Positions 1 through 6,545 of a stretch of DNA of 9,267 nucleotides are shown here, one piece after another. A model generated the notes under the pieces. It was not told the origin of the DNA. It searched no databases and saw only the letters and a list, made by a program, of their open reading frames with translations. This DNA comes from Burkholderiales bacterium. Its GTDB lineage: Bacteria > Pseudomonadota > Gammaproteobacteria > Burkholderiales > Burkholderiaceae_C. Made by a program: the position numbers and the translations under genes. Where the stretch lies: the NCBI GenBank assembly GCA_025354615.1, contig JANXMO010000391.1, forward strand, positions 1 through 9,267, given 5' to 3'. Each line of letters starts with the position of its first letter. The first letter of the stretch is position 1.

Positions 1-327
1 CTTGGCTACGAGGCAGAGCTCGCGGTCGCCCAGCTGCGCAAGGCGCTCGACGCGTTCGCCCGGCTGGATGTCGAGAAGGCGGTCGAGGTGCTGAAGGCAG
101 ACGACCTGATCGACCAGGAATTCGAAGGGCTGATGCGCAAGCTGATCACCTTCATGATGGAAGACCCGCGCACTATTTCGTCCAGCATTGACCTGGTGTT
201 CGTGGCCAAGGCGATTGAGCGCGTGGGGGACCATGCGAAGAACCTTGCGGAGGTCATCATCTACGTCGTCAAAGGCATGGATGTGCGACACAACCCCGTT
301 GAAACAGTCGAATCCATGGTTCGCTGA
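1..327 (+). CDS. phoU: PhoU, phosphate signalling regulator (C-terminal part only)
   Basis: The reading frame is open from base 1 and stops with TGA at 325-327, giving the last 108 residues of a protein whose family is usually about 235-240 residues; the start lies outside the window. The fragment is all-helical in character and carries the second PhoU-repeat signature, ERVGDHAKNLAE (bases about 214-249), whose acidic residues bind metal ions in the family. PhoU is a cytoplasmic or membrane-peripheral protein that links the PstSCAB phosphate transporter to the PhoR kinase and keeps the Pho response off when phosphate is plentiful. The phoB start follows 23 bp after the stop, so co-transcription is very likely, and pst genes would be expected just upstream. 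The motif plus the phoB/phoR neighbours make the identity secure. Confidence 0.95.
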   Translation, partial: LGYEAELAVAQLRKALDAFARLDVEKAVEVLKADDLIDQEFEGLMRKLITFMMEDPRTISSSIDLVFVAKAIERVGDHAKNLAEVIIYVVKGMDVRHNPVETVESMVR

Positions 328-350
328 AAGCGATTTTGAAAGCCTTTTGC

Positions 351-1067
351 ATGAGTCAGGTTCTTGTCGTTGAAGACGAATCAGCAATTGCCGAACTGAT
401 CACCCTCAATTTGCAGCATGCCGGCTATGGGGTCACGGTGGCGGCCACGGCCGACCAGGCGCAGGAAGCAGTGGACGGCGTGCTGCCCGACTTGGTGGTT
501 TTGGACTGGATGTTGCCGGGTCAATCCGGCCTGGCCTTGGCCAAGCGCTGGCGAGGTGCCGCCCGAACGCGCGAGTTGCCGATTATTTTTTTGACGGCGC
601 GCAGCGAAGAAACCGACAAAGTGGCGGGCCTGGATGCCGGCGCCGACGACTACCTCACCAAACCGTTTTCGACCCAGGAACTGTTGGCGCGTATCCGTTC
701 TGTCCTGCGCCGTAAAGCGCCTGAAGCGCTGGACACACCGGTGGAGGTCGATGGTCTGACGCTGGACCCTGCAACGCGGCGTGTGTCGCGTGAAGGCTGC
801 GACCTTCGGTTGGGTCCAAAGGAATTTCGCCTTCTGCATTTTTTCATGACACATACCGAGCGCGTTCACAGCCGCGCACAGCTGCTGGACCGCGTCTGGG
901 GCGACCATGTTTTCATTGAAGAGCGGACGGTTGATGTGCACATCAAGCGCTTGCGCGAGGCTCTTGAGCCGGTGGACTGCGCCCGCATGATCGAAACCGT
1001 GCGCGGTGTGGGCTATCGCTTCACTGTGTCTGCAGCAGCGCAGTCGATCAGCCTCCTGACCCGCTGA
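351..1067 (+). CDS. phoB: PhoB, phosphate regulon response regulator
   Basis: This is a 238-residue OmpR/PhoB-class response regulator. The receiver domain (about residues 3-119) has the acidic pair E8-D9, the phospho-acceptor D52 in VLDWMLPG, T82 in FLTAR and K104 in the TKPF motif. The winged-helix DNA-binding domain (about 130-227) contains LGPKEFRLL and the recognition helix around residues 191-205, and ends in IETVRGVGYRF. When phosphorylated by PhoR, this family binds pho boxes and activates phosphate-scavenging genes. The ATG at 351 is preferred because MSQVLVVEDE matches the family's usual N-terminus; an in-frame TTG at 336 would add five residues. The ribosome site is weak (a GAAAG stretch about 8 bases upstream), so coupling to phoU is plausible. 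The stop overlaps the likely ribosome site of phoR. A 12-residue tail follows the conserved end. Confidence 0.97.
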   Translation: MSQVLVVEDESAIAELITLNLQHAGYGVTVAATADQAQEAVDGVLPDLVVLDWMLPGQSGLALAKRWRGAARTRELPIIFLTARSEETDKVAGLDAGADDYLTKPFSTQELLARIRSVLRRKAPEALDTPVEVDGLTLDPATRRVSREGCDLRLGPKEFRLLHFFMTHTERVHSRAQLLDRVWGDHVFIEERTVDVHIKRLREALEPVDCARMIETVRGVGYRFTVSAAAQSISLLTR

Positions 1068-1073
1068 GGCCGC

Positions 1074-2447
1074 ATGGAGTGGTTACTGCCGCGGCTGATC
1101 GGTGTCGTGGCCTCAGTAGGCCTGGCCGGTTTGCTGGGCGGGCTTTTAGGCCGTGCGTTTGAATGGCCACAAGCCGGCACATGGGCGGGCGCCGTGTGCG
1201 GTGCCGTGGGCTACGCGTTGTTTGACGGCTTGCGTGGCCAGCGCTTTTTGCACTGGTTGCGCGGCGCTCATGCGAATGCGGCGCCCCGCGACACGGGTTC
1301 CTGGGGCGAGGTCGGCTACCGTGTTGAACGCATGTTGCGAAGTTTGGAGCTGCAAATACGCGAAGAAAACAGCCGCCTCGACCAGTTCCTGTCGGCCATT
1401 GAAGCCTCACCGAATGGTGTTTTGATGCTTGACTCAGGCGACCACATCGTCTGGTGCAACTCGGTGGCGGCCGACCATTTCGGCCTGCATCCACAACGCG
1501 ACCGGCAGCAGCGGATCACCAATCTCGTGCGCTCTCCTGCCTTTGTGGCTTACATGCAAAGCCAGGACTACCGTGAGCCAGTGGCGTTCACCGGGCCGGG
1601 CTCGCGTGGCACGGTGTCGGTTCTGGTGCGCACTTACGGCCACGCAATGAAACTGGTTTTGTCGCAGGACACCACGGTACGCGAGCGCAGTGATGCCATG
1701 CGGCGCGACTTTGTTGCGAATGTTTCGCATGAAATCCGTACGCCGTTGACGGTGCTGGCAGGCTTTGTCGAAACCATGGTTCATTTGCCTTTGTCAGAGG
1801 CTGAGCGCCGTCGGGTGCTGATGCTGATGGGCCAGCAAACCCAGCGCATGCAATTGTTGGTGGGTGATTTGCTGACCTTGGCGCAATTGGAAGGCAGCGC
1901 CCGGCCGGCCGCCGACCGCTGGGTGGAGGTAAGCCACTTGTTTGCTGAAGTTGAAGCGGCTGCGCGGGCGTTGTCAGCCGGCCGCCACACGCTTTCATTT
2001 GCCAGCCCCGCTGACGCCCCGCGGATCGCCGGGGCGCAAGCTGAATTGCACAGCGCCTTGGCCAATTTGGTCAGCAACGCCATCCGCTACACGCCCGATG
2101 GCGGCCGCATTGACGTGGCCTGGCGAATGCGCTTGGGTGGCGCCGGTGAAATAGAAGTGCGCGATACCGGTATCGGCATTGCACGCGAGCACTTGGGCCG
2201 GCTGACCGAGCGCTTTTACCGGGTTGACGGCAGCCGCTCACGTGACACCGGCGGCACCGGGCTCGGGCTGTCGATTGTCAAACACATCGTGCAACGCCAC
2301 GGCGGCGAACTGGAAATACACAGTGAATCGGGGCAGGGTTCGCGTTTCACGCTGGTATTGCCCGCCGCCCGTGTCAGCGTGACGTCAAGTGCAACCGGTG
2401 AGCAGCCAGTGAAACTGCCTCTGAGTGCCGAGCGTGTAGCCGTTTAA
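1074..2447 (+). CDS. phoR: PhoR, phosphate regulon sensor histidine kinase
   Basis: This is a 457-residue membrane histidine kinase, slightly longer than the roughly 430-residue E. coli PhoR. Two short hydrophobic segments (about residues 4-26 and 34-50) form a membrane hairpin with almost no periplasmic loop, as expected for a kinase that senses phosphate through the Pst/PhoU complex. A PAS domain follows (about 103-195). The dimerisation domain carries the phospho-acceptor H219 in FVANVSHEIRTPL. The ATP-binding domain shows the N box (N331 and N335, then YTPDGG), the G1 box DTGIGI (364-369), the F box RFYRVD (380-385) and the G2 box GTGLGLSIVK (394-403), so all catalytic boxes are present. 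About 27 poorly conserved residues follow the catalytic domain. The start is 6 bp after phoB; GAGG at 1066-1069 inside the phoB stop region can serve as ribosome site. No obvious intrinsic terminator follows. Confidence 0.97.
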   Translation: MEWLLPRLIGVVASVGLAGLLGGLLGRAFEWPQAGTWAGAVCGAVGYALFDGLRGQRFLHWLRGAHANAAPRDTGSWGEVGYRVERMLRSLELQIREENSRLDQFLSAIEASPNGVLMLDSGDHIVWCNSVAADHFGLHPQRDRQQRITNLVRSPAFVAYMQSQDYREPVAFTGPGSRGTVSVLVRTYGHAMKLVLSQDTTVRERSDAMRRDFVANVSHEIRTPLTVLAGFVETMVHLPLSEAERRRVLMLMGQQTQRMQLLVGDLLTLAQLEGSARPAADRWVEVSHLFAEVEAAARALSAGRHTLSFASPADAPRIAGAQAELHSALANLVSNAIRYTPDGGRIDVAWRMRLGGAGEIEVRDTGIGIAREHLGRLTERFYRVDGSRSRDTGGTGLGLSIVKHIVQRHGGELEIHSESGQGSRFTLVLPAARVSVTSSATGEQPVKLPLSAERVAV

Positions 2448-2477
2448 ATGAGAAGGCGCCTGAGCGACCCGAATGCT

Positions 2478-4145
2478 TTAAGTTCCCGCTGCAACACCAG
2501 GACGACGGCGGTAAATAGCAATCAAATCCTGGCGGTCCTCCAGCCGGTCGACGAGTACCCAACCTTCCAATGGGATGGGCGCTTGCCGCTTGTATTGCAA
2601 TAACAACCATGTGGTGCAAGGCGTGGTGTGTGCAGCGGTGGTGGCATTTACTTGATAGCCGCCAAAAAATTCCAGGGCTGCCACGGCGCCTCGCGGCAGG
2701 TTCAATGCGCCAATACAACCATCGTGCGGCATCCGTAACGACAGGCTGGCCACCAGCGGCCCGTAGCTGCGGGCGTGGTTGATATGCGGAAGCCATAGCG
2801 TCATTACCAAAAGCCAGCACAGCACGGCGCCACCGGCTGGCAACACCAGGCTTTTCCATAAAGGATGGCGGTTCCTGCCAGTGCGCCAGCGCACCAGCCA
2901 CAACCAGGCCGCCGTACCAAGCAAGGCAATCGCCATGGCCACCGGCGAAAACGGCGCGGTAAATCCAGGTGTCAGGCGCGCCACATTGGCGGCCACACGA
3001 GTCGGCACGCCGGTTTGCATGGCGCTGTAAACCACCCAGATGGACAAGGCACCGATGCTGAAGAAAAAGACCGAAAACCAGTCCACCGCTGCAGCGGTGC
3101 TGCGTGTCAGCGTGGGTAACGCAAACGCCGCCAGAATGGCCAGCGGTGGCAGCGCCAGCATCAGCGCCCGGTCTGACCCGCCCATGGCAAGGCTGCTGCA
3201 CACCGCAATGCCCGCACACGCCAATGGCAGTGCGATATGCGCGTTTATCACCTGTCGGCGCCAGCGCCAAAGTGTCCATACAGCCAGCGGCCACAACGGC
3301 CATAGAAACCATGCCAGCTGGCGTGCGAAACCCTTGGCAAGGACTGCGGAAAAATGGGTTTCTATTCGCCAGGCCCATGCACCCAAAGCGTAGCTGACCG
3401 CTATCGCCATGCAGGTTGAAAGCCCCAGTTCAATCAAACGGCGCCGCGGCATTTCTTGACTTGACGCCGCGACAACAACGGTGCACACGAGGCCATAAGC
3501 CACGGCCATGCTCGGGGCGCCGCTTGCCGCCAGCCCAGGCAGTGCGGCCAGTACCGCCCAGGACGATTTGAGCGAGCGCCTGCTTTCATGGGCCAGGCCG
3601 TAAAGCAACAGCGAGACACAGGCAAGTTGGGCCAATTCAGGGGTGGTCTCATGGCCCAGCTGCAACAGTCCCAGGCTGGCGATCATTGCCAGCACGGCGC
3701 CGTCGGCGATGGCCCTCGCATAGTCGGCCGGGTTGGCTTCACCGCCAAAAGCGAAGGCCAGCGGCTGTGCCGATGGTGAACGAGCCCATCGAAAGCAACC
3801 GGCACTGGTCAGCGCCAATGAAAACATCAGCAACAGCGCAAAGGGCAAACGCGCCGCAAGGGCGGGATCATGCAAAAAGCCCAATACACGGATGAAGGCT
3901 GCGCCCAGCCAGTACGGCAGCAAAGCTGCGTCAGACGCAATGCCGCCAACCGTCGGTGCCCCCCAGGAAGTCGTGCCCAAAGCCAGGTTGCGCATGTACC
4001 CGAATGCCGCCATATCGGCATTGCGCCAAGGGTCACGTCCGAACAATCCAGGCAGCAAATAAGCGGCACACAACAACCACAGCGCAATGCGGGGCAACCG
4101 CGCTGCGCCGCGCTGAGTGACCAGTGCGGGGTTGGGAGAGTTCAA
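2478..4145 (-). CDS. Polytopic membrane protein, GT-C (ArnT/PMT-like) glycosyltransferase family
   Basis: This is a 555-residue protein with roughly ten or more hydrophobic segments, the first at about residues 19-36, and a soluble C-terminal region from about residue 456. The sequence just after the first membrane segment, GRDPW around D38, sits where ArnT and protein mannosyltransferases carry the acidic catalytic loop. A second family-like stretch is GSDRALMLALPPLAILAAF (about 323-341), resembling the polyprenyl-phosphate-sugar-binding part of ArnT. GT-C enzymes move a sugar from a lipid-phosphate donor to lipid A, protein or another acceptor on the periplasmic side; the sugar and acceptor cannot be read here. 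The best start in this frame is TTG at 4145, with no clear ribosome site; the first in-frame ATG (M44) would remove the first membrane segment and D38. It converges on phoR with a 30-bp gap and lies downstream of the rpmE2 terminator, so it is probably not part of the rho operon. Assignment to GT-C is by pattern. Confidence 0.7.
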   Translation of the reverse strand: MNSPNPALVTQRGAARLPRIALWLLCAAYLLPGLFGRDPWRNADMAAFGYMRNLALGTTSWGAPTVGGIASDAALLPYWLGAAFIRVLGFLHDPALAARLPFALLLMFSLALTSAGCFRWARSPSAQPLAFAFGGEANPADYARAIADGAVLAMIASLGLLQLGHETTPELAQLACVSLLLYGLAHESRRSLKSSWAVLAALPGLAASGAPSMAVAYGLVCTVVVAASSQEMPRRRLIELGLSTCMAIAVSYALGAWAWRIETHFSAVLAKGFARQLAWFLWPLWPLAVWTLWRWRRQVINAHIALPLACAGIAVCSSLAMGGSDRALMLALPPLAILAAFALPTLTRSTAAAVDWFSVFFFSIGALSIWVVYSAMQTGVPTRVAANVARLTPGFTAPFSPVAMAIALLGTAAWLWLVRWRTGRNRHPLWKSLVLPAGGAVLCWLLVMTLWLPHINHARSYGPLVASLSLRMPHDGCIGALNLPRGAVAALEFFGGYQVNATTAAHTTPCTTWLLLQYKRQAPIPLEGWVLVDRLEDRQDLIAIYRRRPGVAAGT

Positions 4146-4178
4146 ATCAACGCTGAACGCGCAGCCGTGAAGAGCCCA

Positions 4179-4204
4179 AGAAAAAAGGCAGCCCGGGCTG
4201 CCTT
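4179..4204 (-). terminator. Intrinsic terminator of rpmE2 (end of the trxA-rho-rpmE2 block)
   Basis: Positions 4185-4204 are a perfect 20-base palindrome (AAGGCAGCCC and its mirror), which can fold as an 8-bp GC-rich stem with a CCGG loop. On the minus strand the stem is followed at once by six T residues and then CTT (4179-4186). On the plus strand no T run follows, so it acts for minus-strand transcription. It lies 28 bp after the rpmE2 stop codon, the expected place for ending the transcript. Confidence 0.88.
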
Positions 4205-4232
4205 ATGAAGATTTTCAAAATTCAAAGCCTTG

Positions 4233-4502
4233 TCAAGGCGCTTGTTTTTTAAGTCCCACGTGCGCAAATTTATTGCGGAATTTCTCGACCCGCCCACCCA
4301 GAGAGTCAACGCTCTTTTGAGTGCCCGTATAAAACGGATGCGATTCACTGGTGGACTCCAACTTGATCAAGGGCACTTCACGGCCATCTTCGAGCTTGAT
4401 GGTTTCCCGCGAATTGGCACACGACCGTGTCACAAACTTGAAGCCGTTAGACAAATCGACGAAGCACACGTCGCGGTATTCCGGGTGAATGTCTTGTTTC
4501 AT
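4233..4502 (-). CDS. rpmE2: 50S ribosomal protein bL31, type B (zinc-independent form)
   Basis: This 89-residue protein begins [12 protein letters not shown] and contains the family signature SHPFYTG near the middle and a basic C-terminal tail, both typical of bL31. It belongs to the type B (C-minus) group: only C13 and C28 are present in the N-terminal part, with no pair of CxxC zinc-ribbon motifs. In bacteria with two L31 copies the C-minus form replaces the zinc form when zinc is scarce; here it stands beside rho, which suggests it may be the main copy. L31 bridges the two ribosomal subunits. The ATG at 4502 is preceded by AGAAAGTAG (4505-4513), an acceptable ribosome site. It lies 111 bp downstream of rho and is followed by a strong intrinsic terminator. 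Confidence 0.96.
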   Translation of the reverse strand: MKQDIHPEYRDVCFVDLSNGFKFVTRSCANSRETIKLEDGREVPLIKLESTSESHPFYTGTQKSVDSLGGRVEKFRNKFAHVGLKKQAP

Positions 4503-4589
4503 AAGCTACTTTCTGGCGCCTTGGGCGCTTGGGCGTTACGGCAGCCACGTCAAATGTTTTTGACGCACTTTCCACAGATGGAAAAACAA
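4503..4589 (-). promoter_or_regulatory. Predicted structured 5' leader of rpmE2
   Basis: If transcription starts about 7 bases after the TATAAT at 4596-4601, the rpmE2 leader is about 87 bases and contains three perfect short inverted repeats: TTTCCA/TGGAAA with a 4-base loop (4569-4584), CGTCAAA/TTTGACG with a 4-base loop (4548-4565), and GCGCC/GGCGC with a 3-base loop (4516-4528). The last sits immediately before the ribosome site. An exact tandem 8-mer, CTTGGGCG on the plus strand, covers 4520-4535. Leaders that bind L31 for autoregulation are known in several other bacterial groups; a similar role here is inference only. Confidence 0.4.
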
Positions 4590-4595
4590 CCGACG

Positions 4596-4601
4596 ATTAT
4601 A
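4596..4601 (-). promoter_or_regulatory. Candidate -10 box of an rpmE2 promoter
   Basis: The minus strand reads CTATAATCG here, a perfect sigma-70 -10 hexamer, placed between the rho stop codon and rpmE2. The correctly spaced -35 position falls in GC-rich sequence at the very end of rho and is poor; a TTGAAA nearby is only 10 bases upstream, too close to count. It would give rpmE2 expression independent of rho. Confidence 0.45.
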
Positions 4602-4613
4602 GCTTTGCCAGTT

Positions 4614-5876
4614 TCAACCGCCGCGGCGCATCATGTCGAAGAAATCAAGGTTGGTCTTGGACGCCTTCATTTTGTCGAGAATGAATTCCATCGCCTCAAT
4701 TTCATCCATCGAGTACAGCAGCTTGCGCAAAATCCATGATTTCTGAAGTATTTCCGGCTTCAGCAGCAGCTCTTCACGCCGCGTGCCAGACTTGTTCAGC
4801 AAAATCGACGGGTAAACACGTTTTTCGGCCATGCGCCGGTCGAGGTGAATTTCGCAGTTGCCGGTGCCTTTGAATTCTTCGTAAATGACCTCGTCCATGC
4901 GCGAACCGGTGTCGACCAACGCCGTGCCGATGATGGTCAACGAGCCGCCTTCCTCGATATTGCGCGCCGCGCCGAAAAACCGTTTCGGCCGCTGCAAGGC
5001 ATTGGCGTCGACACCGCCTGTCAGCACTTTGCCTGACGAGGGCAAGACGTTGTTGTAGGCCCGCGCCAACCGGGTGATCGAGTCCAGCAAGATCACGACG
5101 TCTTTTTTCAGCTCGACCAGGCGCTTGGCGCGTTCGATCACCATTTCGGCCACTTGCACGTGCCGTGCGGCCGGTTCGTCGAAAGTCGAACTGATCACCT
5201 CGCCGCGCACCGTGCGCTGCATCTCCGTCACTTCCTCGGGCCGCTCGTCGACCAGCAGAACGATCAAATGCGCGGCTGGATAGTTGGCCACGATGGCATG
5301 CGCCAGCTGCTGCATCATCACCGTTTTGCCGCTTTTGGGCGCTGACACCAGCAAAGCCCGCTGGCCTTTGCCGATCGGTGCAATCAAATCGACGATGCGG
5401 GCGGTGATGTTTTCTTCGCCCTTGATGTCACGCTCGAGCTTGAACTGTTCTTTGGGGAACAGCGGCGTCAAGTTCTCGAACATGATCTTGTTCTTGCTTT
5501 CCTCGGGCGTCAGGCCGTTGACCTTGTCCACCTTGACCAGGGCGAAGTAGCGCTCGCCATCCTTTGGCACCCGCACTTCGCCTTCGACGTCATCCCCGGT
5601 ATGCAGGTTGAAACGGCGGATCTGGCTGGGGCTCAGGTAAATGTCATCGGTTGACGCCATGTAACTGGCATCAGGCGCACGCAAAAAGCCGAATCCATCG
5701 GGCAGCACTTCCAACACACCGTCGCCAAACACCTGTTCGCCGCCTTTGGCGCGTTTTTTCATGATGGCGAACATCAGCTCCTGCTTGCGCATGCGGGCGA
5801 CGTTTTCGATCTCCAACGCTTCGCCCATCTTGATGAGTTCGGAGACGTGAAGCGCCTTGAGTTCTGACAAATGCAT
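4614..5876 (-). CDS. rho: Transcription termination factor Rho
   Basis: This 420-residue protein is almost the same length as E. coli Rho (419) and can be aligned to it by eye along its whole length. The N-terminal helical domain (about 1-45) is followed by the cold-shock-like primary RNA-binding domain with [12 protein letters not shown] (61-72). The motor domain has the Walker A motif APKSGKT (179-185, K184), catalytic E211 in VDERPEEV, Walker B with D265 in [11 protein letters not shown], the Q-loop [12 protein letters not shown] (283-294) and the arginine finger R366. Rho is a hexameric ATP-driven RNA translocase that ends transcription at C-rich untranslated RNA. There is no large N-terminal insertion of the kind seen in actinobacteria or Bacteroidetes. 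The ATG at 5876 gives the normal N-terminus MHLSELK; the ribosome site is weak (AAGG about 10 bases upstream). It lies 236 bp downstream of trxA, the same trxA-rho order known in E. coli, and 111 bp before rpmE2. Confidence 0.98.
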   Translation of the reverse strand: MHLSELKALHVSELIKMGEALEIENVARMRKQELMFAIMKKRAKGGEQVFGDGVLEVLPDGFGFLRAPDASYMASTDDIYLSPSQIRRFNLHTGDDVEGEVRVPKDGERYFALVKVDKVNGLTPEESKNKIMFENLTPLFPKEQFKLERDIKGEENITARIVDLIAPIGKGQRALLVSAPKSGKTVMMQQLAHAIVANYPAAHLIVLLVDERPEEVTEMQRTVRGEVISSTFDEPAARHVQVAEMVIERAKRLVELKKDVVILLDSITRLARAYNNVLPSSGKVLTGGVDANALQRPKRFFGAARNIEEGGSLTIIGTALVDTGSRMDEVIYEEFKGTGNCEIHLDRRMAEKRVYPSILLNKSGTRREELLLKPEILQKSWILRKLLYSMDEIEAMEFILDKMKASKTNLDFFDMMRRGG

Positions 5877-5937
5877 CTGGTGAAGCCTTGGGGGGAGTGC
5901 CTGGCAAACCGAATGGCTGCCGGAAAGAAATCAAGCC

Positions 5938-5968
5938 GTGTTTTTCAAACGCGAAGCGCGTTGAACAC
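5938..5968 (-). repeat. Long imperfect inverted repeat in the rho leader
   Basis: On the minus strand GTGTTCAACGCG pairs with the downstream half around a CTT loop. There are six perfect pairs next to the loop (AACGCG/CGCGTT), then a one-base bulge, three pairs, an AAA bulge and three closing pairs. It is not followed by a T run on the minus strand, so it is not a typical terminator. It lies about 60 bases before the rho start codon. Confidence 0.55.
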
Positions 5969-6009
5969 TAAAACTTGGGGAATAACGCAAGGTTTGAAAG
6001 GCCTTGCAT
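5968..6009 (-). CDS. Possible 13-codon leader peptide ahead of rho (speculative)
   Basis: An ATG at 6009 opens a frame encoding MQGLSNLALFPKF and ends in TAG at 5968-5970, exactly where the hairpin 5938-5968 begins. The position resembles the rhoL leader frame between trxA and rho in E. coli. Against it, no Shine-Dalgarno sequence precedes the ATG (the upstream bases are CAGCCTCC) and so short a frame is common by chance. Sequence similarity to RhoL is not apparent. Confidence 0.15.
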   Translation of the reverse strand: MQGLSNLALFPKF

Positions 6010-6112
6010 GGAGGCTGAACGTAAGGCCCGTGTTGCAGGGCCGTCAGCAGTGCTGTGGACTGTAGCAGCAATTACCAGGCGGGGCGCTGAGACGCCCGCA
6101 CGCGCTGCTTCA

Positions 6113-6442
6113 TCAAAGCTGGCTGTCGATGAACGCCGTCAACTGTGCTTTTGACAGCGCCCCCACTTTGGTGGCGGCCAACTGACCATTTTTGAAAATC
6201 ATCAAGGTCGGAATGCCACGAATGCCGAATTTGGCGGGAACGTCGCGGTTCTCGTCGACGTTCATTTTGGCAATCCGCAGTCGGCCTTCATAGGCCTTGG
6301 CCACTTCGTCGAGAATCGGTGCAATCATTTTGCAAGGGCCGCACCATTCGGCCCAGTAATCGACCAGAACCGGCGTTCCAGATTGCAACACGTCGCTGTC
6401 GAAAGAGGCGTCGGAGGTGGAATGGATCAGGTCGCTGCTCAT
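6113..6442 (-). CDS. trxA: Thioredoxin 1
   Basis: This is a 109-residue classic thioredoxin, the normal length for the family. It has the redox motif WCGPCK (W33, C34, C37), the buried D28 in VLVDYWAEW, and the cis-proline P78 in GIPTL, followed by the usual FKNG turn. It is a cytoplasmic dithiol reductant for ribonucleotide reductase, methionine sulfoxide reductase and other targets, recharged by thioredoxin reductase. The frame stays open upstream as far as 6838, but the ATG at 6442 is chosen because it gives the family N-terminus and has a good ribosome site, AAGGAA at 6447-6452. It heads the trxA-rho-rpmE2 series and is divergent from the AddB-like gene with 103 bp between the starts. Confidence 0.97.
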   Translation of the reverse strand: MSSDLIHSTSDASFDSDVLQSGTPVLVDYWAEWCGPCKMIAPILDEVAKAYEGRLRIAKMNVDENRDVPAKFGIRGIPTLMIFKNGQLAATKVGALSKAQLTAFIDSQL

Positions 6443-6545
6443 GAAGTTCCTTGCGCGTGTCAGCCTCCGGAAAGGGGCCGATGAATTTTGACATACCGTT
6501 TCAAGCACCCCTGGCCAATGGCCTTTCAACTGCCAGGCCTGCGCT
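6443..6545. promoter_or_regulatory. Divergent trxA / AddB-like promoter region
   Basis: Both genes must be transcribed from or through this 103-bp gap. On the minus strand, TTGGCC (6513-6518) and TATGTC (6490-6495) are separated by 17 bases and could form a modest sigma-70 promoter for trxA. On the plus strand a perfect -35 hexamer TTGACA occurs at 6488-6493, but the sequence 17 bases later is GC-rich and makes a poor -10. The two candidates overlap. An 11-base palindrome-like GGCCAATGGCC covers 6513-6523. Confidence 0.35.

Larger units (their letters stand above)
5877..6112 (-). promoter_or_regulatory. trxA-rho intergenic region, probable rho leader
   Basis: No convincing conserved gene fills this 236-bp gap. 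Reading the minus strand it holds a GC-rich imperfect stem just after trxA (about 6079-6100; GGGCG/CGCCC core, no following T run), GGCCC/GGGCC with an 8-base loop (6025-6042), GCAAGG/CCTTGC with a 9-base loop (5987-6007), and a long imperfect hairpin at 5938-5968. I could not find a convincing sigma-70 promoter. In E. coli rho is preceded by a leader through which Rho limits its own synthesis; this gap could serve the same role, but that is inference. Confidence 0.4.

Noticed and set aside
336..350. TTG start for phoB five codons upstream
   Set aside because: The five added residues do not match the family N-terminus, and the ATG at 351 gives the standard receiver-domain start.
2374..3378. 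A 334-codon open frame on the minus strand, plus several plus-strand frames across 2570-4208
   Set aside because: They overlap the membrane protein in other frames. Their translations are rich in Arg, Ala and Gly without a recognisable domain, as expected for shadow frames in GC-rich DNA, while the 555-residue frame has coherent membrane segments.
4230..4739. A 169-codon plus-strand frame antisense to rpmE2 and the end of rho
   Set aside because: It lies opposite two highly conserved genes and its translation shows no domain.
5871..6065. A 64-codon plus-strand frame in the trxA-rho gap
   Set aside because: Its ATG overlaps the rho start in antisense, it has no ribosome site or recognisable motif, and it crosses the inverted repeats.
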